In this document: positions 1-7,049 of the stretch, in pieces | Numbering within the stretch: the stretch's first letter is position 1 | Layout: the number at the start of each line of letters is the position of its first letter | Source: Sphingobacterium sp. UBA1575 | GTDB lineage: Bacteria > Bacteroidota > Bacteroidia > Sphingobacteriales > Sphingobacteriaceae | Direction of reading: 5' to 3' | Length of the DNA: 14,895 nucleotides | Assembly (NCBI GenBank): GCA_002322865.1 | Contig: DCOH01000002.1 | Location: forward strand, 271,253 to 286,147 | Program-made: the position numbers and the translations under genes | Notes under the pieces: generated by a model | What the model saw: only the letters and a program-made list of their open reading frames with translations | Database searches by the model: none | Told to the model about the DNA's origin: nothing

Positions 1-1379
1 AAGTTTCCAACGGGGGAGGTTTTTGCCCAAAGGTCTGAATTATGATGGGCGACCCAACCTTCATGGATTCCATAATTGACTTTCGCAGTTTCCTTTCCGT
101 TGACGGCCAGTTCCCCAATAAAATCCAATAGGGGTTGATGGCATTCGGATAAGTTACTGTTTTCCGCTAGCCAATAGTTCATCTCGGTATTGATATTGAT
201 CGTAAAGTTACTGCCCCAAGGCGGTTGAACCTTATCATTCCAGATGCCCTGCAGGTTGGCAGGACGGCTGCCAGGTCGAGAGCTGGAAATCAACAGGTAC
301 CGGCCGAATTGAAAGAGCAAGGTCTGTAATTGGAAATCCGTGGGATCTTTCTCAAAATTCCGGATCCGATCATCCGTCATCAGGTTATTCGGTTCCTTGG
401 AAACACCAAGTTGAAATTCAACCCGATCAAATAATCTGCGGAAATCGCTGCTATGTTCTCTCTTTAAGGTTTGATAATCCTTTTTCAACAGCAATTCCAT
501 TTTCTTTGCTGCTTCTTTTCCAGGGTCTTTTCCATCTGCCATAGCAGATTTATCAAATCCATTGAAGCTGGTGTTTTCTGTGAGGTAAAGGGTGGCCTCA
601 TCTGCACCTTTAACTTCCAAAAACTCCCCATTAGTTTTCAGGGTACCTCCTTTATGTTTGATGGCCAGTTTGGCCTCAAAGAGCATCCCTTCCTTATCCT
701 TGTATACGACTTGCTCGGGGAAATAATTCCGATGGGCAACGATGGATGGCGTACGGCCTTTTAATACCAATTGATCGGATACGATGCTTGAGGAAGCCTC
801 TAATTTGCTGCTCATCCTTACACGAAAACTGACACTTTTTTTCTTGTCTGCTTTAATATGTATGATCAGTGCTTTTGCAGGATTACTGATAAAAGCTGAT
901 CGTTCGTAGGTAATCCCATTAACTTCATAGCTAACCGTGCTTACGGCCTGTTGTATGTCTAAGGTTCGTATATAATTTTTAGCCTCTTGGGCTTGATGAT
1001 CAAATTGAAGTTGCAGGTCACCCAAAGGAAGATACCTTGCCGAATAAGGTCCCTGCATTTTCCGCCAGGTAGCCTCTGCATTTGCATATTCCTTCGCAAA
1101 AATCTGTTTCCTCAACACCGGCAATAGACCCGCTGCAGCAGGATTGTTGCCCGGATCTGGGGTTCCGGACCATAAGGTATGGTCGTTGAGTTGAATCAAG
1201 TCCTCGGATATTCCGCCAAAAACCATGGCCGCCGTTTGACCATTTCCCAAGGGAAATGCCTCCTCCCAAAATTCGGCAGGGCGATCTGCTTTGATTATGT
1301 ATTCTAAATTGCTCTGGGCATTCGACTCGACATAAAAAATGCTCAGCAATAATAAGATCGGTAGATAGATTCTTTGCAT
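1..1379 (-). CDS. GH95-family alpha-L-fucosidase/alpha-L-galactosidase, C-terminus cut by window edge
   Basis: I translated this by hand on the minus strand. From the ATG at 1379 the frame stays open for 459 codons to the window edge, so the C-terminal part is missing; full GH95 proteins are usually about 750-850 residues. Residues 1-22 form a Sec signal peptide ending SNAQ, so the enzyme is periplasmic or surface-exposed. An N-terminal beta-domain with EEAFPLGNGQTAAMVFGG (39-56) and LNDHTLWSGTPDPGNNP (64-80) is the usual GH95 opening. NINTEMNYW (395-403) carries the paired asparagines (N395, N397) that activate water in the family, followed by GWVAHHNSDLW (441-451). The family inverts and releases terminal alpha-L-fucose or alpha-L-galactose; I cannot tell which here. 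It is divergent from the DUF2264 gene and shares a LacI-type operator with it. Family call firm, sugar uncertain. Confidence 0.93.
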   Translation of the reverse strand, partial: MQRIYLPILLLLSIFYVESNAQSNLEYIIKADRPAEFWEEAFPLGNGQTAAMVFGGISEDLIQLNDHTLWSGTPDPGNNPAAAGLLPVLRKQIFAKEYANAEATWRKMQGPYSARYLPLGDLQLQFDHQAQEAKNYIRTLDIQQAVSTVSYEVNGITYERSAFISNPAKALIIHIKADKKKSVSFRVRMSSKLEASSSIVSDQLVLKGRTPSIVAHRNYFPEQVVYKDKEGMLFEAKLAIKHKGGTLKTNGEFLEVKGADEATLYLTENTSFNGFDKSAMADGKDPGKEAAKKMELLLKKDYQTLKREHSSDFRRLFDRVEFQLGVSKEPNNLMTDDRIRNFEKDPTDFQLQTLLFQFGRYLLISSSRPGSRPANLQGIWNDKVQPPWGSNFTININTEMNYWLAENSNLSECHQPLLDFIGELAVNGKETAKVNYGIHEGWVAHHNSDLWAKTSPVGN

Positions 1380-1451
1380 GGATTAATGTATAGGTTAAGA
1401 GGATGAATATTAAACTTACAAAGTAAAATCCCAATTCCCTTAATTTAATTA

Positions 1452-1465
1452 AGAAATCGTTTTCG
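1452..1465. promoter_or_regulatory. Candidate LacI-family operator between GH95 and DUF2264 genes
   Basis: The sequence AGAAATCGTTTTCG is a near-palindrome around a central CG, the layout LacI-family hinge helices bind. It lies about 73 bp before the GH95 start and 64 bp before the DUF2264 start, so it could control both. It closely matches the two sites at 6916 and 6938. Binding by the LacI protein encoded at 8605-9630 is inference. Confidence 0.5.
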
Positions 1466-1528
1466 TGAATAAAACATCTTTTATTGTTAAATGCTTATTA
1501 AATTGGAACTCCATTTTAACGCAAAATC

Positions 1529-2800
1529 ATGAAAAGAAGGACTTGGTTACAACAGGCAGGCTTATTATTTGCAGGATTATCCATGCAAAGTACCCATGCA
1601 GCGACTAAAATCGGCGCTGTTTCAAGCAACCTAATCCCTGATCAAAAACAAGTTGATGATCGGAGTTATTGGGTGTCTGTGTTGGAGAAGATGGCCAATC
1701 CAATTTTGGAAAACATCAGCAAAGGCACTTTTCAAAAAAATATGCCGATGATTGTTTCCAGCAGTTTTGATGGTCGCAATCCAAAGGTGGGATACCTCGA
1801 AGCTTTTGGCCGTTTAATAGCCGGTATTGCTCCTTGGCTGGCTTTACCCGATGATAATACTTCCGAAGGAAAGCTTAGAAAGAAATACAGAGAGCAGACT
1901 ATTCAAGGACTGATCCACGGGGTAGATCCGAATTCTCCGGATTATTTTGCCTGGAGGGATAAGTCCTCCCAGACTTTGGTCGATGCCGCCCACCTTGCCT
2001 TAGCGTTTATGCGTGCTCCAAAAGCGATTTGGGATCCACTTCCTCAAAAAACAAAAGATCAGCTGATTACGGAATTCAAACATATCCGATGGATAAAACC
2101 CGGTCCGAACAACTGGATCTTGTTTGCCGCTATGACCGAAAGTTTTCTGTATAGTGTCGGGGTAGAACCGGAAAGAACAAAAATCGATCATGCGGTAGAC
2201 ACCTTTGATACGGAGTGGTATGTTGGCGATGGTTGGTACAGCGATGGGAAATCCTTTTCTTTTGATTATTATAATGGCTATGTGATCCATTGTATGTTGG
2301 TGGAAACCCTAAGACAGAATTTAAAAGCAGGAAACTATCAGGAAAAATACGATCGAGCGTATATGCGCATGCAACGATATGCCACCCACCTGGAAAGAAT
2401 GATTTCTCCGGATGGTTATTACCCAGTGATCGGCCGAAGCTCTACCTATAGAAATGGTGGTTTTCAACCCCTAGCGCAAGTAGCATTGGAAAAGAAATTA
2501 CCGAAGGACCTAAAACCCGGTCAGGTTAGGGCGGGCTTAACGGCCATCATGAAAAACATCTACCAACATAATATTTACGATAAACACGGCTGGTTAGTGC
2601 TTGGATTTACCTCTGATAAACAAGGTAATTTAGCCGACTATTATACCAATGTCGGTTCGCTATATGAAGCTTCATTAGCTTTCTTACCATTGGGACTGCC
2701 TGCTTCTGATGAATTCTGGAGCAGCCCGGCCGAGAAATGGACTTCCCAAAAGGCTTTCTCCGGCGAAGTGTTCCCCAAAGATTATTACGTAACTTATTAA
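1529..2800 (+). CDS. DUF2264 protein, probable GH154-like beta-glucuronidase or related exo-enzyme
   Basis: This 423-residue protein matches the DUF2264 family along its length. Residues 1-25 are an export signal whose KRRTWLQ start resembles a twin-arginine motif (RR-x-W-L), followed by a hydrophobic stretch and THAA. The mature part is an all-alpha, probably (alpha/alpha)-barrel, with typical family blocks: DGRNPKVGYLEAFGRL (81-96), PNNW (203-206), GDGWYSDG (233-240) and SFDYYNGYVIH (244-254). From memory, DUF2264 members were placed in CAZy GH154, where a Bacteroides beta-glucuronidase is characterised; that fits a locus that consumes uronates. The catalytic residues are not assigned here. 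The GH88 gene follows 36 bp later, so the two are probably one operon. The start gives the only sensible signal peptide. Family sure, exact reaction moderate. Confidence 0.85.
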   Translation: MKRRTWLQQAGLLFAGLSMQSTHAATKIGAVSSNLIPDQKQVDDRSYWVSVLEKMANPILENISKGTFQKNMPMIVSSSFDGRNPKVGYLEAFGRLIAGIAPWLALPDDNTSEGKLRKKYREQTIQGLIHGVDPNSPDYFAWRDKSSQTLVDAAHLALAFMRAPKAIWDPLPQKTKDQLITEFKHIRWIKPGPNNWILFAAMTESFLYSVGVEPERTKIDHAVDTFDTEWYVGDGWYSDGKSFSFDYYNGYVIHCMLVETLRQNLKAGNYQEKYDRAYMRMQRYATHLERMISPDGYYPVIGRSSTYRNGGFQPLAQVALEKKLPKDLKPGQVRAGLTAIMKNIYQHNIYDKHGWLVLGFTSDKQGNLADYYTNVGSLYEASLAFLPLGLPASDEFWSSPAEKWTSQKAFSGEVFPKDYYVTY

Positions 2801-2836
2801 AGAATAGACTTTGCAAATCAACTAAAAGTATAAACT

Positions 2837-4093
2837 ATGAAAATCAACCTCCATAAATTCAAAAAAACAGGTATTGCAGCCGTAGCCTCCCTGTTGTTCA
2901 TCAGTATGGCAGCAAAGCCGCCATCTTTTATTAAGGAAAGCTTTGTAAAAGCTGAAAAACAGTATGAATTTCTGACTAAAGAAGCAGATGCCATCAAGTT
3001 ATTTCCAAGAACGACCAACAAAGCTGGTAAACTCGTGGGAACCAATGAATGGGATTGGACCGGTGGTTTTTTCCCAGGATCCCTATGGTTTTTATACCAT
3101 CAATCTGGAAATGAACAGACAAAGAATGCCGCTATCCGATGGACTGAGGCATTAGAAAAAGCAAAGGATTTTACGGTAAACCACGATATTGGTTTTGTGA
3201 TGTATTGCTCCTATGGTAATGCCATCAAATACCTGAACGATCCAGCAAAGGTTAAAGCCTATAAAGATTTGATTATCTATTCGGCAAATACGGCATTAAA
3301 ACGTTATGACCCTAAGGTAGGCTTGATAAAATCCTGGGATTCTAAAGGTGGTTGGGACAAATCAAAACCTTGGAAATACCCTGTTATCATTGATAACATG
3401 ATGAACCTGGAAATGCTTTGTTATGTATCTGACCTTACGGGTGATCCTAAATTCAGGCAAGTGGCAATCAGTCATGCTGATAAAACCATGAAGAACCATT
3501 TCAGACCGGATTACAGCACTTATCATGTGGTGGATTATGACCTGTCGGGAAATGTAGCGCATAGACAAGCGAGCCAAGGCTATGCCGATAATTCCACTTG
3601 GGCACGAGGACAGGCTTGGGCGATCTATGGCTTCACGATGATGTATAGAGAAACCAAAAAACCGGAATACCTGGAAACAGCGCAAAAGGCGGCTAAATTC
3701 TATATGAACCACCCAAACTTGCCTAAAGACAAGATTCCGAATTGGGATTTCAATGCTGGACAGGAAGGTTATACGCCTGTAGTTGATTTTTCGAAAAGGA
3801 ACTTGAATTATATTCCTAGAGATGCTTCGGCAGCAGCTATTGTGGCCTCCGCATTGATCGAACTATCGACCTTCTCCAAAGGAAAGGATAAAAAAGCCTA
3901 TTTAAACTTCGCCAAGGAAACATTGGAAACCCTTTCCGGGCCCGAATATTTTGCGGGATATGGTGAGAATGGTGGTTTTCTATTGAAACACTGTGTAGGG
4001 AGTCTTCCCCACAACTCTGAGATCGATGGACCATTGGTCTATGCCGATTATTATTTCCTGGAAGGCTTGACCAGATTAAAGGAATTAAAATAA
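2837..4093 (+). CDS. GH88 unsaturated glucuronyl hydrolase
   Basis: GH88 enzymes remove the 4,5-unsaturated uronate from the non-reducing end of oligosaccharides by hydrating the vinyl ether; the product opens to 5-keto-4-deoxyuronate, the substrate of KduI. The 418 residues start with a basic stretch and hydrophobic segment (11-26, ending SMAA) that looks like a signal peptide, giving a periplasmic enzyme. Family blocks are EWDWTGGFFPGSLWFLY (71-87), NHDIGF with D117 (equivalent to the first catalytic Asp), IIDNMMNLEML with D186 (second), DNSTWARGQAW (251-261) and DASAAAIVASALIEL (349-363). The HDIGF and IDNMMNLE motifs favour GH88 over GH105. Length is normal and nothing is missing. It follows DUF2264 by 36 bp and is convergent with kduD across 23 bp. 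Confident on family; the natural oligosaccharide is unknown. Confidence 0.95.
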   Translation: MKINLHKFKKTGIAAVASLLFISMAAKPPSFIKESFVKAEKQYEFLTKEADAIKLFPRTTNKAGKLVGTNEWDWTGGFFPGSLWFLYHQSGNEQTKNAAIRWTEALEKAKDFTVNHDIGFVMYCSYGNAIKYLNDPAKVKAYKDLIIYSANTALKRYDPKVGLIKSWDSKGGWDKSKPWKYPVIIDNMMNLEMLCYVSDLTGDPKFRQVAISHADKTMKNHFRPDYSTYHVVDYDLSGNVAHRQASQGYADNSTWARGQAWAIYGFTMMYRETKKPEYLETAQKAAKFYMNHPNLPKDKIPNWDFNAGQEGYTPVVDFSKRNLNYIPRDASAAAIVASALIELSTFSKGKDKKAYLNFAKETLETLSGPEYFAGYGENGGFLLKHCVGSLPHNSEIDGPLVYADYYFLEGLTRLKELK

Positions 4094-4131
4094 AAAATGG
4101 AGGGAAAGACCTAAACCTATCTTCCCATCCA
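4086..4131 (-). terminator. Rho-independent terminator of the kduI operon
   Basis: An imperfect stem (4098-4109 with 4120-4131, about 10-11 pairs, loop of about 10 nt) overlaps the kduD stop codon. Read on the minus strand it is followed directly by a T-rich run, TTTTTTATTTT (complement of 4087-4097). That is the expected end of the kduI-DUF4861-kduD transcript. On the plus strand no T-tract follows, so I do not claim termination for GH88. Confidence 0.5.
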
Positions 4132-4887
4132 GCCACCATCCACGGTTAGGATAGTTCCATGAACATAATCGGATGCTGCAGATGCTAAAAATACAGCGGG
4201 ACCTTTGAAATCTTCTGGGTCCCCCCATCTGCCGGCGGGGATACGACCTAAAATTGAAGCCGAACGATCAGCATCGTTGCGTAATGCCTCAGTATTGTCT
4301 GTTGCAATGTAGCCAGGCGCGATCGCATTGACATTGACCCCCTTGGATGCCCACTCGTTCGCAAAAGCCTTGGTCATGGAGGCAATCGCACCCTTGGATG
4401 CCGCATAGCCCGGCACATTGATTCCACCCTGAAAGGATAATAAAGACGCCGTAAAGATAATTTTACCGGATGAACGGGCAATCATTTCCTTCCCAATCTC
4501 TCGGGTGAGGATAAATTGTGCGTTCTGATTGATCTCAATAATTTCATCCCAATATTCATCGGGATGTTCTGCCGCTGGTTTACGGAGGATATTCCCCGCA
4601 TTGTTGAACAGGATGTCTATCTGTGGGTGATCCTGCTTTAACTCCGCAATAAATTGATAAAGGGCTGCTCTATTTGAAAAGTCACATTGGTACGCGAAAA
4701 ACTTTCTTCCCATTTGCTGGATAGATTTTTCCACTTCAGAACCTTGGCCTTCCAGACTTGCAGAAACACCAATGATATCTGCTCCGGCTTCGGCCAATCC
4801 TTCGGCAATTGCCTTGCCAATCCCTCGTTTGCATCCTGTTACCAAGGCTATCTTTCCACTAAGATCAAATGTTTTTAATACCGACAT
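4117..4887 (-). CDS. kduD: 2-dehydro-3-deoxy-D-gluconate 5-dehydrogenase (KduD)
   Basis: KduD is a cytoplasmic short-chain dehydrogenase that reduces 2,5-diketo-3-deoxygluconate, the product of KduI, to 2-keto-3-deoxygluconate with NAD(P)H. The 256 residues have the classical SDR layout: TGCKRGIG (17-24) for cofactor binding, NNAG (95-98), catalytic S148, and Y161-x3-K165 in YAASK. SLLSFQGG (148-155) followed by VPGYAASKGA is characteristic of KduD rather than of general FabG-type reductases. NAIAPGYIATDNTEALR (187-203) and the C-terminal VDGGWMGR complete the family. It is last of three leftward genes, 5 bp after DUF4861, and ends in a probable terminator. The gene order with kduI supports the substrate. 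High confidence. Confidence 0.93.
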   Translation of the reverse strand: MSVLKTFDLSGKIALVTGCKRGIGKAIAEGLAEAGADIIGVSASLEGQGSEVEKSIQQMGRKFFAYQCDFSNRAALYQFIAELKQDHPQIDILFNNAGNILRKPAAEHPDEYWDEIIEINQNAQFILTREIGKEMIARSSGKIIFTASLLSFQGGINVPGYAASKGAIASMTKAFANEWASKGVNVNAIAPGYIATDNTEALRNDADRSASILGRIPAGRWGDPEDFKGPAVFLASAASDYVHGTILTVDGGWMGR

Positions 4888-4892
4888 ATCGT

Positions 4893-6008
4893 TTACTTTA
4901 TAGTGACTTTTAATGGTTTTTCAATTTTTTCTATTTCGCTTTCTACTGCTTTTGCCCAGGCCTTTTCATCCGTTATTTTTCCGGCTCTGTTCCACGTGGC
5001 ACCATTGTAATAAACAAATGGACGATCATTTTTAGCCCTGCTTGACAGTAGAAATTGCTCTGGTCTATCGTTCAGAAATTCTACCTTTTCTGATGGTATG
5101 ATGATGGCGACTCCTGTTATTCCGCTTTTATTGATCTCAGGCTCCCAATAGGCTAAACTTCGGTTCCCTTTACCCAAAAGGAACAAAGGCTCTTTTTCCT
5201 TTCGTTTTGCCAAGCCGATTACAATTGGGGTGGTTGCTAAGCTTCCATTCTCCATCGATAATTCGATGCGGTTGAAATGACTTCCTGCATCCAAACTGAT
5301 CTGCTTTTGCAATTTTATTTGCTGGCCTTGAATATTTTCAGGTTCATAAATAAGCAGAAAAGTACTTCTTAAAGGACCATTGTCCAATAGCTTAAAATTG
5401 CTATAATGTTTACTGTATTGGATTTTCCCTTCTGGGAAAAAAGCCATATCGCCTATACCCAAGGTCTGTCCGACCGAATAATAATCCAAGCCTTCGCCAT
5501 GGTCTTTATGGTAATCTCCAGACTTATACCAGACATCAATGATCAATTTATCTGTTCTTTTTGCCCAATAGTCCATGCCTTGCGCATCATCTGGTCTTCC
5601 TTCTAATGCTTTGCCATACATCCGAAAAGCAACCACATCGTTTTCCCAAGCAAAATCATCATAGCGCTCAGGCACATAGCGAGCATAGGTTCTGGCTGGA
5701 AAAACTTTCCCGCTCGCTGCACTAACAGAAAGCTTAACTTTTTCCTTCGCCTTTAGATCCACTAATATCAACACATTCTGTGGGGAAGATTGCCCTAGTT
5801 TTTCCAATTGATGGGGTAATTCGTTGCCCTGCTCATCCTTTATAGAAAAAACGGTATCTACCGAAAAGCTTGCCTTGAATTTCTCGAAAGGAATAGCAAT
5901 CAATTCCATTCTAGCATGGGCAGAAGGATTTTGGACGATGATCTGCTTTTGGGCAAAGGCCGTAACAGTTAATACAAGAAGAAATAGAACCCCTAAGAAT
6001 GTTTTCAT
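4893..6008 (-). CDS. Secreted DUF4861 protein between kduI and kduD, function unproven
   Basis: The 371-residue product has a clear Sec signal peptide (1-19, cleavage before Q20) and then a beta-rich domain that I recognise as DUF4861. Blocks likely to be conserved are YVPERYDDFAWEND (111-124) and GDYHKDHGEGLDYYSVG (164-180), the latter rich in possible catalytic residues (H167, H170, E172, D175, Y176). The gene sits 2 bp after kduI and 5 bp before kduD, the tightest coupling in the locus, which ties its product to the unsaturated-uronate pathway even though it acts outside the cytoplasm. It could be a uronate-specific lyase, dehydratase or hydrolase that makes the substrate for GH88; this is inference from context. 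I cannot show homology to any characterised enzyme. Family call good, role open. Confidence 0.82.
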   Translation of the reverse strand: MKTFLGVLFLLVLTVTAFAQKQIIVQNPSAHARMELIAIPFEKFKASFSVDTVFSIKDEQGNELPHQLEKLGQSSPQNVLILVDLKAKEKVKLSVSAASGKVFPARTYARYVPERYDDFAWENDVVAFRMYGKALEGRPDDAQGMDYWAKRTDKLIIDVWYKSGDYHKDHGEGLDYYSVGQTLGIGDMAFFPEGKIQYSKHYSNFKLLDNGPLRSTFLLIYEPENIQGQQIKLQKQISLDAGSHFNRIELSMENGSLATTPIVIGLAKRKEKEPLFLLGKGNRSLAYWEPEINKSGITGVAIIIPSEKVEFLNDRPEQFLLSSRAKNDRPFVYYNGATWNRAGKITDEKAWAKAVESEIEKIEKPLKVTIK

Positions 6009-6010
6009 GA

Positions 6011-6856
6011 TTATTTTAATGCTGTAATCGGGCTTTTGTCCATATCGTCATAATCCAGGTTTTCACCTGCCATTCCCCAGATAAAGGTATAGTTACTGGT
6101 TCCGGCACCGGCATGAATGGACCATGGTGGTGAAATCACGGCTTGGTCATTTCCCAACCAGATATGCCTGGTTTCATTTACAGGCCCCATAAAATGGGAT
6201 ACGGCCTGTCCTTCGGGAATATCAAAATAAAAATAAACTTCCATTCTTCGGTCGTGGGTATGCGCCGGCATAGTATTCCATACGGAACCTACCTGCAATT
6301 CAGTCATTCCCATCTGCAACTGGCAGGTTTCCAAAACGGTATGCAATAACATCTGATTGATGATCCGATGGTTGGCTGTCTCCAAGCTTCCCAGTTCGAT
6401 TTTGTTCGCCTGTTCCTTGGTTACTTTTTTTGTTGGATAGGACCTATGTGCTGGTGTAGAATTCAGGTAAAACTTGGCTGGCTTGGCCGCATTGTGGCTG
6501 CTGAAATAAACTTCTTGGGCGCCCTGGCCAATATAAAGCGCCTCTTTAAAACCCAATTCATAGGTTTCCCCATCAACCTCTACCTGTCCATCGCCGCCTA
6601 CATTGATGATGCCGATTTCTCTTCTGCTCAAGAAAAAAGGCTCTTTCAGCAGTTCATTGATCGTTTCCAATTTTACCCTTTCCTGAACGGGCATCGCACC
6701 GCCAGTCATATAGCGATCAAAATGGGAGTAAACAAAATGTACACGATCTTCCCAGAACAACTGCTCGATCAAGAAGTTTTCACGAAGTCCCTGGGTATCC
6801 AAGGTTTTCGTTTCTTTAGGACCGATTGCGTATCTGCTTTCAAATGTAGTTTTCAT
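6011..6856 (-). CDS. kduI: 5-dehydro-4-deoxy-D-glucuronate isomerase (KduI)
   Basis: KduI is a zinc-dependent cupin-fold isomerase in the cytoplasm that converts 5-keto-4-deoxyuronate into 2,5-diketo-3-deoxygluconate. The 281-residue length is what the family normally has. Metal ligands are visible: H199 and H201 in MPAHTHDRRMEVYFYF, E206 in the same block, and H248 in PPWSIHAGAGTSNYTFIWGMAGEN. The N-terminal half includes MTGGAMPVQERVKLE (50-64), also typical of KduI. There is no signal peptide. It is the first gene of the leftward kduI-DUF4861-kduD operon, with a start 60 bp from the nearer of two LacI-type operators and divergent from exuT. Nothing is truncated. High confidence. Confidence 0.96.
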   Translation of the reverse strand: MKTTFESRYAIGPKETKTLDTQGLRENFLIEQLFWEDRVHFVYSHFDRYMTGGAMPVQERVKLETINELLKEPFFLSRREIGIINVGGDGQVEVDGETYELGFKEALYIGQGAQEVYFSSHNAAKPAKFYLNSTPAHRSYPTKKVTKEQANKIELGSLETANHRIINQMLLHTVLETCQLQMGMTELQVGSVWNTMPAHTHDRRMEVYFYFDIPEGQAVSHFMGPVNETRHIWLGNDQAVISPPWSIHAGAGTSNYTFIWGMAGENLDYDDMDKSPITALK

Positions 6857-6915
6857 ATAAGACTTAATTTGTCAACAAGTTAACATTAGAAATGGGTTAA
6901 TTGTTGCTTTTATTG

Positions 6916-6929
6916 CGAAATCGATTTCG
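6916..6929. promoter_or_regulatory. Perfect 14-bp palindromic LacI-type operator (kduI side)
   Basis: CGAAATCGATTTCG is its own reverse complement, with the central CG typical of LacI-family operators. It lies in the 193-bp divergent region between kduI and exuT, 60 bp before kduI. Its centre is 22 bp from that of the next site, about two helical turns, so two dimers could bind the same face. The link to the neighbouring LacI protein is inference. Confidence 0.65.
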
Positions 6930-6937
6930 AAATGTTC

Positions 6938-6951
6938 CGAAAACGTTCGCG
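6938..6951. promoter_or_regulatory. Second LacI-type operator (exuT side)
   Basis: CGAAAACGTTCGCG is a near-palindrome around CG with 10 of 14 positions symmetric. It shares the CGAAA half-site with the site at 6916 and is about 98 bp before the chosen exuT start. Two sites at this spacing suggest cooperative repression of both divergent transcripts. Confidence 0.55.
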
Positions 6952-7049
6952 TAATTAGGTCTTTTTTATTTGAACTTTTATTAGCAAATTGGATTTTATT
7001 ATACAGGATGTTTTGCATTTACCTAAACATCATACCAATTACAAAACTA

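Noticed and set aside
1018..1434. Minus-strand open frame of 138 codons starting MGFYFVSL
   Set aside because: It runs in a different frame over the GH95 gene; the GH95 frame from 1379 carries the recognisable signal peptide and family motifs, so this is a shadow.
6368..6883. Plus-strand open frame of 171 codons opposite kduI
   Set aside because: Its product is low-complexity and unfamiliar, while the opposite strand encodes an intact KduI with all metal ligands.
7008..7049. Earlier ATG adding 14 residues to ExuT
   Set aside because: The added residues do not look like the family, whose conserved start (KYRWTICALLFF) lies just after the ATG at 7050.
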